Shown here one piece after another: positions 25,006 to 33,270 of a stretch of DNA of 64,000 nt. The translations under genes were made by a program, and so were the position numbers. Under the pieces are notes generated by a model, which worked only from the letters and a program-made list of their open reading frames with translations, made no database searches and was not told the DNA's origin. Numbering within the stretch: the stretch's first letter is position 1; the number at the start of each line of letters is the position of its first letter. The stretch comes from Chungangia koreensis (GTDB lineage Bacteria; Bacillota; Bacilli; Bacillales_A; Planococcaceae), in the NCBI RefSeq assembly GCF_042651785.1, contig NZ_JBHSEC010000020.1, positions 246,340 through 310,339 on the forward strand, in the 5' to 3' direction.

Positions 25006-25419
25006 TTAGTTTAATAAGCCTATTTTTGAATCTATAGTATCCATCAATTCATTTACGGTACCAAAGCATTTTTCAATTTCAGGCAAATGATAAAATGTAC
25101 TGGTTGTTTCAAAATTATTGATTTCCCCACCTGGTGAATAAATGAAAATTCTTTTGCTTTGTCCTAATGCAATACCGAATTCAATATGAGTACCTTTCCC
25201 TCCTGGTAATATAATCACAACAAAGTCCGATTCTATTACCGCATTCTTCTCTTTTTGACCTATATCTCTTTAGTCATCGAATGTAAAAGTTTGTTCTTCC
25301 TTTGCTTTTGCGTTTATTGTCCAATCATAGGTTTGAATATGGCCTCTTTTTTTCAAATGATTGGCAACGTGATTTACAGCTTCTCTATTACTAAAACTTG
25401 ATGCTACATAGAATTTCAT
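25006..25419 (-). pseudogene. Nucleoside deoxyribosyltransferase-like protein interrupted by one TAA
   Basis: The frame starts at ATG 25419 (MKFYVASSFSNREAVNHVAN, RBS AAGGGGAAG) and continues in the same frame to 25006 (138 codons). It carries a TAA at codon 50 (25270-25272) between TFTFDD and RDIGQKEKNAVIES. The second part has the nucleotide-binding DFVVIILPGGKGTHIEFGIA and SKRIFIYSPGG of nucleoside 2-deoxyribosyltransferase-like or TIR-like proteins. Only one base change separates it from an intact gene, so inactivation is recent, or the second half is reinitiated. The neighbouring gene is broken in the same way. Confidence 0.75.
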
Positions 25420-25446
25420 TTTTCTTCCCCTTTTTATTAAGTGTTA

Positions 25447-26103
25447 TTAGATCGTCTCATCCAATTTCTGCATCTTTGAGTGAGAAATTAAATAAACATC
25501 TCCAAAAATATCGATTTTGTCCCCCTTTACACGTACAGCGCAATCTTTGTTCGAAGCATAAACATCCATCTCTTCCGATAGGAAAGATAGTTCGCTTTGA
25601 ACCATCGCCATATTATTTTCAAGATCAAAATGAGACAGGACGGAGAAATTATCCAGACCGATTCCATCGTAAACAGTGCTGATTTCAACTTCATATCCAA
25701 AGTTTTTTGAGCATAACCATTTAGCTGACATGTTGATGGCACCAGCGCTTGCCCCGATTACAACGCCATTGCTACCTTTAATCGAATCCGATAATTCATA
25801 TTCAACCAAAAACTCATTTTGTTTAATCGTATCTCCACCCAACAAGAAAATGACTGAAGCATTTTGAATCATTTTTTGGGCATCATCCTTCTGCACTCGT
25901 TAATTAATTAAACGATATTCTTCAAACGTAATGCCAGCCTGGTCGAGCCACGAGCGTTCAGCAGAACCAACATTTTCATAATGAAATGGATTCGAGCTGA
26001 TCATAACGAGCAACTTTCTTTGTTTTATATCCTCCTGTAACACCTTGCTCAGTTTCTCTGGAAAAGAATTGTTAAACCATCCTAAATAATAATGAGTTTT
26101 CAT
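25447..26103 (-). pseudogene. Peptidase S51 (dipeptidase E-like) interrupted by one TAA
   Basis: An open frame from ATG 26103 (MKTHYYLGWFNNSFPEKLSK) stops at TAA 25900-25902 after ..FEEYRLIN. It resumes in the same frame as RVQKDDAQKMIQNASVIFLL down to 25447. The downstream part carries the serine nucleophile in VVIGASAGAINMSAKW, typical of family S51 (alpha-aspartyl dipeptidase or cyanophycinase relatives). The stop probably replaces a Tyr codon. GTG 25894-25896 could permit reinitiation, but the product would lack the N-terminal strand. Adjacent to another gene with the same lesion. Confidence 0.75.
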
Positions 26104-26138
26104 ATGTACCCCCGTAGCAAAATCAATATGTAATACAC

Positions 26139-26405
26139 TTACTTAATCAATGGTTGCAGACTTATTAACAAAGGTGCATATATGATTAGCGGAATAAGTA
26201 AGATTACTGCACCCACTTTTCTAATCTCCTTTTGTAATAGCAATAAAGAAATGAAGTAAAAAATTGGGTAAATTATAAAAGCAATAATGAATATAGCGTC
26301 CACTACTTGGTACAGCTTTTCCGTAAATGCTGCTATGAATGGAAGGGAAACCCATTCTAAAACACTAAACGCAATCACCAATATCCACAACCATTTAAGT
26401 GTCAT
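26139..26405 (-). CDS. Small membrane protein
   Basis: 88 residues with three hydrophobic segments (about 4-26, 35-58, 65-84). Stretches: LEWVSLPFIAAFTEKLYQVV and FIIYPIFYFISLLLLQKEIR. RBS TTAGGAG before ATG 26405. No family recognised. Single-gene unit in the accessory island. Confidence 0.55.
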   Translation of the reverse strand: MTLKWLWILVIAFSVLEWVSLPFIAAFTEKLYQVVDAIFIIAFIIYPIFYFISLLLLQKEIRKVGAVILLIPLIIYAPLLISLQPLIK

Positions 26406-26478
26406 AACTAATCACTCCTAATTTTTCAGGTTTAAAATTGTGATAGTTCTTTCACTAAACTTCCTCTTTTGCTTTACA

Positions 26479-26526
26479 ACTTCTACAAAAAGGGCATCAA
26501 TCCCTTCCCGGATCAACACCCCCTTT
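26479..26526 (-). repeat. Terminator-like repeat, copy E
   Basis: Minus strand: GGTGTTGATCC, GGGAAGGGATTGATGCCC, TTTTTGTAGAA. After the gene ending at 26530. Confidence 0.65.
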
Positions 26527-26529
26527 TCA

Positions 26530-27012
26530 TTAGTCATGATAAATCTTTATATTAAAGACAATATCCCTTATACAATGATTAGTTTCATTTTCAAATACCT
26601 GGAATTCTCCATGTATCCAGTTACCTAAATTCTCATCAGGAACTCGGACTTCAACATCCTTTACAGTTGATCCAGCTTCAAGAATTACTGGAGGTGCATA
26701 TTCAACGTTCATCTTAATCTGATCAGTTTGGATCCACTTAAACCTTACTTGAATATCGGTATCTTTTCTGTTTTCCACGTCAAACCATACGATCGTTTCC
26801 CTCGTAGGCTCATGGAGGCCAATACCTGAGATTCTAATGTAAAAATCATGTTCATCGAGAAGGTCAATTTGAATACCTTGATGGTCTTCCGGTGTACCGA
26901 CCCATGCTTCCCACTCTTCCTTCGTCCATTCGTTCATCCTCTCCATATCAAACTTTCTCTTACCCGGAGTAGTGTCAATATCAATTACTTGCTTTTCGAC
27001 TTGGCTAATCAT
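26530..27012 (-). CDS. Hypothetical soluble protein
   Basis: 160 residues without signal or membrane segment. Visible: MNEWTKEEWEAWVGTPEDHQ and a beta-rich domain with IVWFDVENRKDTDIQVRFKW, then a final CIRDIVFNIKIY. The beta repeat resembles immunoglobulin-like folds, but no family is recognised. RBS AAGGGGG before ATG 27012. Followed by repeat copy E. Confidence 0.55.
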   Translation of the reverse strand: MISQVEKQVIDIDTTPGKRKFDMERMNEWTKEEWEAWVGTPEDHQGIQIDLLDEHDFYIRISGIGLHEPTRETIVWFDVENRKDTDIQVRFKWIQTDQIKMNVEYAPPVILEAGSTVKDVEVRVPDENLGNWIHGEFQVFENETNHCIRDIVFNIKIYHD

Positions 27013-27076
27013 GCACGCCCCCTTCTCTTATGAGTAAAGTATTTAACTAAATGCCACACTGTTCTGTTAAATTAAA

Positions 27077-27122
27077 CTATTCAACAAAAAGGGCGTAAAT
27101 CCTTTAATGGATCTACGCCTTT
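27077..27122 (-). repeat. Terminator-like repeat, copy F
   Basis: Minus strand: GGCGTAGATCC, ATTAAA, GGATTTACGCC, T5, GTTGAATA. Canonical copy; past the acetyltransferase gene ending at 27135. Confidence 0.8.
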
Positions 27123-27134
27123 ATATGTGGAACA

Positions 27135-27560
27135 CTAATTAGTCAATCTCTTTAGGAGATAATATTGTTGATGTTCTCTTGTAGGATGTTCCTCAACTAT
27201 TCCAACTACTTCATAACCATACTTTTGATAGAATTTTGGTGCTTGGAAACTAAAGGTATCCAGTTGAATTAATCTACATTTATTGGTCATGGCGATTTCC
27301 TCTATGCTTCGTAATAACTGTTCTCCATAACCTTTACCCCTTAAGGTTTCATCAACCCATAAGAAATCTATATGTAAGTGATACCAAAATATTGTTCCAG
27401 TTATTCCACCTAAAATGTTTTCTTTTTCATCTCTAAGTATAAAACTTACGTTTTTCACTGGATGTTTTACTTCTTCAGGAACATTCTTAAGATTATGCTC
27501 AATTACTTTCTTCTTTATATAATCAGTATCCTCTTGAGTCCATTGTTGCATAATTTTCAT
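27135..27560 (-). CDS. GNAT-family N-acetyltransferase
   Basis: 141 residues, single GNAT domain. Acetyl-CoA loop: LWVDETLRGKGYGEQLLRSI; the following strand is CRLIQLDTFSFQAPKFYQKY, ending with GYEVVGIVEEHP. This arrangement is typical of small-molecule acetyltransferases. Substrate unknown. Start chosen at ATG 27560 with GGAGGGG upstream. Unit followed by repeat copy F. Confidence 0.8.
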   Translation of the reverse strand: MKIMQQWTQEDTDYIKKKVIEHNLKNVPEEVKHPVKNVSFILRDEKENILGGITGTIFWYHLHIDFLWVDETLRGKGYGEQLLRSIEEIAMTNKCRLIQLDTFSFQAPKFYQKYGYEVVGIVEEHPTREHQQYYLLKRLTN

Positions 27561-27701
27561 CTTTTCCCCTCCTTGTTTAGTAATAGTATTTGATAGTTTA
27601 AAAGGCGTTTAACAGCACAGCTTCTTAGAGCTTGAACCTTTTCGATTAAATTGAGGAGTTATTTTAAATGCACTATTTCACAATTTTTTTTTAGAACTGG
27701 G

Positions 27702-28517
27702 TTATTCAAACGGCAAAGGTTGAGTTCCATCTACATCTGTAAATCCATATTTTCTTGCTAGTTCAGCCACCATTATTGATTGACCAGAAAACTTTGAAAT
27801 AGTGGAGTCTGTGGCCAATGCAACAATTGCACGACCTACATACGCTGTTGTTTCCGTAGCTCCATCCTCTGGACCGAAACCTGAATCTATAACTCTTTCT
27901 GTCCTCATCCAACCCGGACAAACAGCAATGGCTGAAACATTATAGTCTTTTAATTCCTTTGCCATCCCTAATGTCATTCGATTGATAGCATTCATTGCCA
28001 AATCATAATATAAATTACTTGAGATTTTGTCTTTGATAAAGAAAGTGATATTTACAATTACCCCTTTACGGTGTTTGGTCATTAGAGGTACTGCATAACG
28101 AGTAGTCAGCAAATAAGCTTTCGGACCAGCGACCATCATAGCATTCCAATGTTCCAATGGGCGCTCCCAAAAACGCCGTCCATCTCCTGAAGGCAAAGAA
28201 CTTTCGGAGCCGCCAAATACACTATTGACTAAAATATCAATCCGACCGTGTTTCCGTTCAATTTGCTCAAATAGTTTTTTTACATCACTTTCGCTTGTAT
28301 GGTCACATTGTATCGCGATGCCTTTACCTCCTCGTGAAGTAACACCATCAGCAGTTTTCTCAATGGTTTCTGGCCTATTATCAGTTGTAGCTCCCTTTAC
28401 ACTTCGGCCAGTCACATACACCGTCGCTCCTGCACTGCCTAGTTCGAAAGCTATTCCTCTACCAGCTCCGCGGGATGCACCTGTAACAACAGCAATCTTC
28501 CCTTGTAATGGTTTCAT
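27702..28517 (-). CDS. Short-chain dehydrogenase/reductase
   Basis: 271 residues. Rossmann motif VVTGASRGAGRGIAFELG near the N terminus; NAG-equivalent is ILVNSVFG. Catalytic Tyr/Lys of the classical YxxxK is not obvious: the region reads NLYYDLAMNAINRMTLGMAK, with Lys displaced, resembling DHRS1-type SDRs. NAD(P)-dependent oxidoreductase of unknown substrate. RBS GGGAG before ATG 28517. Confidence 0.82.
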   Translation of the reverse strand: MKPLQGKIAVVTGASRGAGRGIAFELGSAGATVYVTGRSVKGATTDNRPETIEKTADGVTSRGGKGIAIQCDHTSESDVKKLFEQIERKHGRIDILVNSVFGGSESSLPSGDGRRFWERPLEHWNAMMVAGPKAYLLTTRYAVPLMTKHRKGVIVNITFFIKDKISSNLYYDLAMNAINRMTLGMAKELKDYNVSAIAVCPGWMRTERVIDSGFGPEDGATETTAYVGRAIVALATDSTISKFSGQSIMVAELARKYGFTDVDGTQPLPFE

Positions 28518-28631
28518 ACTTTACTAACTCCCTTTATTATCTCAATTTCTAAATACAGTACTTTTTAATAGTGTTATTTATTTCTCCCTAAGGACTTAAA
28601 TACTTGTTGGACGCCCTATTGCATTAAATAA

Positions 28632-28682
28632 ACTATTCAACAAAAAAGGACCTTAATCCTTTAATAGATCAACGTCCCTGTT
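28632..28682 (-). repeat. Terminator-like repeat, copy G
   Basis: Minus strand: GGACGTTGATC, TATTAAA, GGATTAAGGTCC, T6, GTTGAATA. Canonical copy; past the NUDIX gene ending at 28695. Confidence 0.8.
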
Positions 28683-28694
28683 GTTGAAGGAGAA

Positions 28695-29186
28695 TTATTT
28701 TTGCCTTAACGCATATTCAAGTATTTCTTGGTACAGTTCATTCCAATCATGATAGTACCTTATTACTTCATGGGGATTTATTAGAATTCTTTCTCCAGAC
28801 TCATACTGGGCATTAAATTCATGCAATTGGTTAATATCCATGCGATAAAATAATTGATAGCCTATTTTGGGGTAAGGACCATTTTCATCCCATAGTGGGT
28901 TATTATTGTGGTCAACTTCTATATACCCTAAAAATGAGCAACTACCTGTAACATATCCTTCCTCATATGCCTCACGCTTAAAACATTCTTCTGGGCTTTC
29001 TTCTAACTCAATATGCCCCCCTGGGAAGTCCCAACCTCTATGATTTAAATTCACTAATAAAAGATTATGATCTTTAAAACAAAATCCATGAACACTCGTT
29101 ATAAGTTCTCTTGGAGGGAGTTGATTTTCACGTTTCCAAGTTAATTTTACTTTTGCTTCTCCCCAATTAACGTACTTTGTAATCAT
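28695..29186 (-). CDS. NUDIX hydrolase
   Basis: 163 residues. NUDIX box GGHIELEESPEECFKREAYE then EGYVTG gives the G-x5-E-x7-RE-x2-EE-x-G pattern with one substitution in its last part. It hydrolyses a nucleoside diphosphate linked to some moiety, with Mg2+. Substrate unknown. N-terminal TWKRENQLPPRELITSVHGF resembles the MutT/YtkD-like group. Second NUDIX gene of the island is at 31574. Confidence 0.85.
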   Translation of the reverse strand: MITKYVNWGEAKVKLTWKRENQLPPRELITSVHGFCFKDHNLLLVNLNHRGWDFPGGHIELEESPEECFKREAYEEGYVTGSCSFLGYIEVDHNNNPLWDENGPYPKIGYQLFYRMDINQLHEFNAQYESGERILINPHEVIRYYHDWNELYQEILEYALRQK

Positions 29187-29229
29187 GTATTTTCTGTTCC
29201 TTTCTAAATCTTCTTTAGTGTTTCGTAGA

Positions 29230-29280
29230 TTAACAAAAAGAACATCAATTCCTTCTTGGGTTCAACACCAACATTAGTTG
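29230..29280 (-). repeat. Terminator-like repeat, copy H
   Basis: Minus strand: GGTGTTGAACCC, AAGAAGGAATTGATGTTC, TTTTTGTTAAT. Diverged, past the serine hydrolase gene at 29297. Confidence 0.6.
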
Positions 29281-29296
29281 AATATCGACTTCGAAA

Positions 29297-30061
29297 TTAT
29301 CCTTGTTCTTTCAAATACTCATCATACAGTAACTTTAGAGCATAAATAATTTTGTCATCTGCCACTTTGTCTGTATATCTATTAGGTAAATTCTTTGCAC
29401 CCAACACGTATAATAATGGATTTCGAGAGAACTCTCCCATTATTCCAATATCAACTACAACATTATCTAATCCACCCGTCATATGATTCAAGAACTGGGT
29501 CGGTATTCCTTCGACCTCACCTCTTTGCCTAACTAAACCATTAATAATTGGAATCCATAGTTCTGGATTATTTTTGTATCCTTGAAAGATCAATCGCAAA
29601 AGTTCTAACAGTTGGCTCACTTCTCCGTTGTTATGAAGATCCCTTGGATTTTGAGTAATATTAATTTTACTGAAATATGATTTTATTTTTTTATCAATAC
29701 TTTTCCAACCACCACAGATTTCAACGATTCTATTAGCAACGTAACTATCGTGACAGGCTATCATCACTTCTACGGCTTCTGCTAATGTTAAGGCGTCTCT
29801 ATTTTGAAAGTGAGGGTATATCTGATTACTATCTTCATTTGGGTTAAAACTAATATCTTTGACAAGATCATTCCATTTAAAGTGTCTTTCCTCTACGAAC
29901 TTCCCAATACAAAATGCAATTGCAACTTTAGCGGAAGAAGCTAAAGGGACGATCAATTCTTTATTTAATGACAAAACTATCTCTTGTTTAAAATTAGAAT
30001 AAATAATTATTCCGATTTCCCCTGTTTCAATTTCCTTTAGTTTCTCGATAACTTTCTGCAT
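29297..30061 (-). CDS. Serine hydrolase, class A beta-lactamase-like
   Basis: 254 residues without an obvious signal peptide, so probably cytoplasmic or untypical. SxxK motif is SSAK in VPLASSAKVAIAFCIGKFVE. A second motif, VMIACHDSYVANRIVE, stands where the SDN-like element is expected. The carboxy region has GGLDNVVVDIGIMGEFSRNP. Resembles beta-lactamase-related proteins of unknown substrate; resistance should not be assumed. Followed by repeat copy H. Confidence 0.72.
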   Translation of the reverse strand: MQKVIEKLKEIETGEIGIIIYSNFKQEIVLSLNKELIVPLASSAKVAIAFCIGKFVEERHFKWNDLVKDISFNPNEDSNQIYPHFQNRDALTLAEAVEVMIACHDSYVANRIVEICGGWKSIDKKIKSYFSKINITQNPRDLHNNGEVSQLLELLRLIFQGYKNNPELWIPIINGLVRQRGEVEGIPTQFLNHMTGGLDNVVVDIGIMGEFSRNPLLYVLGAKNLPNRYTDKVADDKIIYALKLLYDEYLKEQG

Positions 30062-30111
30062 TTCAATCTCCTCTTACTCTCGCTTAAATTATCCTGCCTC
30101 TTTAGCTAAAG

Positions 30112-30162
30112 GATTCAACAATAAAGGGCCTAAATCCTTTAATGATTCAACTCCCTTATAGT
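30112..30162 (-). repeat. Terminator-like repeat, copy I
   Basis: Minus strand: GGGAGTTGAATC, ATTAAA, GGATTTAGGCCC, TTTATTGTTGAATC. Past the methyltransferase gene at 30184. Confidence 0.75.
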
Positions 30163-30183
30163 TAAACAAGGAAAATACTAAAA

Positions 30184-30993
30184 TCACTTCTTCCTACCGA
30201 TGTAAAGAAGGTGAGATGAAATTCCAAGTATGTATGGGTCTGTAGCTTTTTCTTTTAGTAAATTGATAATTTTTGTTACTTCCTCATCACCTTTTCCTCT
30301 CCAGTAATTCCAACTGTCATTGTTTAAAATAGCACCAACATTAGATCCTATTAAGTCTAATGTTTCAAATCCTTGTGATTCCATAAATGGATTAATGTCT
30401 TCTATATTAAAATAATACGCACCTGTAAAACGTCCTTCTTCTGCGTGATTAAAGCACCCTGTTTTGGAAAACTGGTTTATTGTGTCCAAGTTATCATTTG
30501 GTCTCCAATTCTCGGGGAATAAAAGTGATGTCAGTATGTGCCTTACTCTTGGCATAAAAGCAACAAAAACCAGTCCTCCATTTTTTGTCACCCTTTTTAA
30601 CTCTTTAACTGCTTTAATACGGTCATCTTCCTCCTGTAAATGGTACATAGGACCAAGCATTAATGAAGAGTCGAATTGTGCATCTTTAATCATAGTAAGT
30701 TCTCTGGCATCAGCTGTATAAAATCCCTCAAAGCATCCTTCTATATCAAGTTCTTTTGCTTTATTTTTTGCAACTTCCACTAATCTTGGCGTTAAATCGG
30801 TCAATGTTACCTTATAACCGTCTTTAGCAAGTTCCATTGCGTATTTTCCTGGTCCAGCTCCATTATCAAGAATGCAGCCATTCTCGGGCATATATTTTTT
30901 TATATAATGCCAATTAACTTGGAATTCAATAGGTTCACGTTCAAGTCTTCCCCACTCATCAAATTGATTATAGTAATTAATGATCTTACTCAT
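30184..30993 (-). CDS. Class I SAM-dependent methyltransferase
   Basis: 269 residues. SAM-binding motif I CILDNGAGPGKYAMELAKDG, acidic loop TLTDLTPRLVEVAKNKAKE, motif III region AQFDSSLMLGPMYHLQEEDD, and VKELKRVTKNGGLVFVAFMP. A small-molecule methyltransferase is likely; substrate unknown. ATG 30993 has AAAGGCGG upstream. Cytoplasmic. Confidence 0.83.
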   Translation of the reverse strand: MSKIINYYNQFDEWGRLEREPIEFQVNWHYIKKYMPENGCILDNGAGPGKYAMELAKDGYKVTLTDLTPRLVEVAKNKAKELDIEGCFEGFYTADARELTMIKDAQFDSSLMLGPMYHLQEEDDRIKAVKELKRVTKNGGLVFVAFMPRVRHILTSLLFPENWRPNDNLDTINQFSKTGCFNHAEEGRFTGAYYFNIEDINPFMESQGFETLDLIGSNVGAILNNDSWNYWRGKGDEEVTKIINLLKEKATDPYILGISSHLLYIGRKK

Positions 30994-31077
30994 ATTTCCG
31001 CCTTTCTTTTTTACCTATTAGTTCGGTAAAAAGTCTTCTTAAACCTACCCTCAATGCTAGCACAATAATAAAGACCC

Positions 31078-31416
31078 TTATGCTTTAACTTTCGAGTTTG
31101 TCATATCTACAATCACAAGTGTGAAGTATAAAAGAATTAACGCAATTGAAATACCCAAATATAATTCATATTTCGCTAAAAACATCTCACTAGTCCAACC
31201 GTTTTCAGGTAATAAAAATGCAGCAAAAAAATTAGAAATACCTATCCCATCATTAGCTTCAGGAATTAAACTAACTGTATAATTTTGGCCTAATGCAACA
31301 CTTGAAAGAATTGTAAAGGCCATCATTGGTATGACTGCTTGAGAAATTTTCATTTTTCTCTTTGAAATAAAAATCCCCGTAATAATTCCGTACAAAATCA
31401 ATAAAATTAACACCAT
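31078..31416 (-). CDS. Small membrane protein
   Basis: 112 residues from ATG 31416, which is placed correctly after AAAGGGGG; a start ten codons earlier overlaps the site. Three hydrophobic segments: MVLILLILYGIITGIFI, MMAFTILSSVALGQN region and LYLGISIALILLYFTLVIVD. Function unknown. AT-rich island gene. Confidence 0.55.
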   Translation of the reverse strand: MVLILLILYGIITGIFISKRKMKISQAVIPMMAFTILSSVALGQNYTVSLIPEANDGIGISNFFAAFLLPENGWTSEMFLAKYELYLGISIALILLYFTLVIVDMTNSKVKA

Positions 31417-31472
31417 AAAAAAACCCCCTTTGTTAGTCTTTTTCACAAAAATATCTTTAAGCCATTAGTTAA

Positions 31473-31525
31473 AGTATTCAACAAAAAAGGACCTTAATCC
31501 TATAATGGAACAAAGTCCTGTTATT
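31473..31525 (-). repeat. Terminator-like repeat, copy J
   Basis: Minus strand: GGACTTTGTTCC, ATTATA, GGATTAAGGTCC, T6, GTTGAATA, then CTTTAACTAATG. Canonical copy; past the NUDIX gene at 31574. Confidence 0.8.
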
Positions 31526-31573
31526 GTATTAAGATTTTTAGAGTTATTTATTCTAATATCAAAAGTAAAAAAA

Positions 31574-32008
31574 TCAAAAGTCTATGTAAAATGGATGAGA
31601 GCTTTCATCCAGACAGTATTCAATTCTTTGTCTGAAATTCAATGTAGTTACCATCTCTAATGCTTGCTCAATCGGAAAGAATCCTACTTCTAAACTCTCT
31701 GATGACGTGGTCAATTCGCCTCCTATGGGCTTAGCTAAGAACAACGTATTACAAATTGATTTGCTTACATTTTGAAATATCCCGCAAAATTTTAAAATCT
31801 CAACATCAATACCTGTCTCCTCTTTAGTTTCCCTGATTGCAGCATCTTTCAATGATTCCCCTTCCTCAACCTGCCCGCCTGGCATTTCCCAACCTCTCCA
31901 AGGTCCCTTAATTAATAGAAGTTCATTTTCCTCATTAAGTACAATAGTTGCTGCTGAAACGATATGTTTTGGTGGATTGTATATATTTGAAGTGTTCTGT
32001 ACCAACAA
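31574..32008 (-). CDS. NUDIX hydrolase
   Basis: 144 residues. Complete NUDIX box GGQVEEGESLKDAAIRETKE followed by ETGID. Preceding strand HIVSAATIVLNEENELLLIK and GPWRGWEMP are typical of MutT-like enzymes. Divalent-metal-dependent pyrophosphohydrolase, substrate unknown. ATG/GTG near 32008 follows AAGGGAGG. Followed by repeat copy J. Confidence 0.88.
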   Translation of the reverse strand: MLVQNTSNIYNPPKHIVSAATIVLNEENELLLIKGPWRGWEMPGGQVEEGESLKDAAIRETKEETGIDVEILKFCGIFQNVSKSICNTLFLAKPIGGELTTSSESLEVGFFPIEQALEMVTTLNFRQRIEYCLDESSHPFYIDF

Positions 32009-32065
32009 TCTTTCCTCCCTTAAAAGTGTGAATTTTAATTTCTTAACTAAAATAGACTGTCGTGC

Positions 32066-32464
32066 TTAGTTTAATGATTTCTCTGTTTTTCTGTCGATTA
32101 GAGAAAAAACTAAAAGTATACCTAAAACTACAATCATCATATGCGGAAAAGCGAAAATCCAATGTGCTACAAAATTACTTTTTGGTGTGCCATCAGATAT
32201 TCCGCTGCCATGAAATGATACCCATAAAATTATGGCTGGAATTTGAATGACCACCAGTAAACATGCAACAATCATTTTCATGAAATTTGGGAATTTGGTA
32301 GTACTCAATAAAACAAAAACACCACCTAAAATTACTGCTAAAAGTCCCCATGTAATAACTTCAGATTCAGTGGGACCAAATACTCGAAATAAATAAAGTA
32401 ACCCTGTTAAAAGTGTTAATATCCCTACTAAAACTTCCAATTTAGCTGAAATCCTTACCATCAT
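32066..32464 (-). CDS. Membrane protein with four hydrophobic segments
   Basis: 132 residues. Segments at about 8-27, 38-56, 63-84 and 104-124. Stretches: VLVGILTLLTGLLYLFRVFG, TKFPNFMKMIVACLLVVIQI. No family recognised. RBS GGAGGGG before ATG 32464 (or 32461). Confidence 0.55.
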   Translation of the reverse strand: MMVRISAKLEVLVGILTLLTGLLYLFRVFGPTESEVITWGLLAVILGGVFVLLSTTKFPNFMKMIVACLLVVIQIPAIILWVSFHGSGISDGTPKSNFVAHWIFAFPHMMIVVLGILLVFSLIDRKTEKSLN

Positions 32465-32740
32465 TTCCCCTCCTTATTGTGTTCTTCGCTAATCTTCCGC
32501 ATTAGTACAATAAGTTCAACAAAAAGTACATAAAGCCTTTTCTGTTCAACTTCCCCTCGTCAACTATACATTTCCATGTTATCATTATCGCCTTTTGATT
32601 AGTATGAATATTTGATTAATAATACATAGAAACATTCCTATAAAATGTGAGCTGTTTAAGTTAATAGTTGATTGGTTAAGAGGATTAAGAAACAATTATC
32701 TGTTAGTTTAATAGAGCGGGTTCAATTTTTTGATGTTCTT
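32465..32740. other. Intergenic region before the sigma-factor operon
   Basis: No gene seen. It contains repeat copy K (32512-32560), not directly behind any surviving gene, and AT-rich sequence leading to the ECF-type promoter at 32741. Confidence 0.4.
32512..32560 (-). repeat. Terminator-like repeat, orphan copy K
   Basis: Minus strand: GAGGGGAAGTTGAACAG, AAAAGGCTTTATGTAC, TTTTTGTTGAA. No minus-strand gene ends beside it, suggesting a lost gene. Confidence 0.55.
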
Positions 32741-32767
32741 TGCAACCATTTTGAATTGCCACTCGTG
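32741..32767 (+). promoter_or_regulatory. ECF-type promoter, probably autoregulated
   Basis: TGCAAC (32741-32746), a 17-base spacer and CGTG (32764-32767) match the AAC-N16/17-CGT pattern of ECF sigma promoters of the SigM/SigX/SigW type. It lies 24 bases before the sigma-factor start. Confidence 0.6.
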
Positions 32768-32790
32768 GATACAGTGAAAGGTGGGTAGGG

Positions 32791-33270
32791 ATGGAGATTG
32801 AAGAGATCTACATAACTTATGTGAATGACTTATACCGTTACTTATTTTCACTGACTAAACACCATGCAGAAGCAGAAGATTTGTTGCAAGAGACATTTAC
32901 GAAAGCATATATAGCCCTGCTAACCAGCGACATAAAAGAAATTAAGCCTTGGCTTTTCAAGGTTGGCTATTATACATACATAGATCGCTACCGTAAAGAG
33001 AAACAGGTCGCCCCAAAAGAGGATTTCGACATGATTGACTTGAAGACTCCTGAAACAGTCGTAATGGAGAATGACTCCTTCCAAAGGTTACTACTTTACT
33101 TGGATCGGATTAAGCAGATTGAAAAACAGGCAATTCTGTTATGTGATGTCCATGATTGTACAAATGAACAGGCTGCAGAAATCTTGAACTTGAATTTGAA
33201 CACATTGAAAAGCCATCTGTCACGTGGACGAAAGAAACTGCGTGTACTATTAGCCGAGGAGGCGAACTAA
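32791..33270 (+). CDS. sigM: ECF RNA polymerase sigma factor, SigM-like
   Basis: 159 residues (B. subtilis SigM has 163). Region 2: YITYVNDLYRYLFSLTKHHA, EAEDLLQETFTKAYIALL, IKPWLFKVGYYTYIDRYRKE. Region 4: RIKQIEKQAILLCDVHDCTN, EQAAEILNLNLNTLKSHLSR, the helix-turn-helix that reads the -35. It directs envelope-stress transcription when released from its membrane anti-sigma factor. It is followed by a four-base overlap with the anti-sigma gene and then a 97-residue membrane protein, the same order as sigM-yhdL-yhdK; hence the symbol, at moderate confidence. An ECF-type promoter upstream suggests autoregulation. Confidence 0.85.
   Translation: MEIEEIYITYVNDLYRYLFSLTKHHAEAEDLLQETFTKAYIALLTSDIKEIKPWLFKVGYYTYIDRYRKEKQVAPKEDFDMIDLKTPETVVMENDSFQRLLLYLDRIKQIEKQAILLCDVHDCTNEQAAEILNLNLNTLKSHLSRGRKKLRVLLAEEAN

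Noticed and set aside
29297..30061. Antibiotic-resistance beta-lactamase
   Set aside because: SxxK is present but there is no signal peptide and the KTG-type motif is not evident; a resistance claim is not supported.
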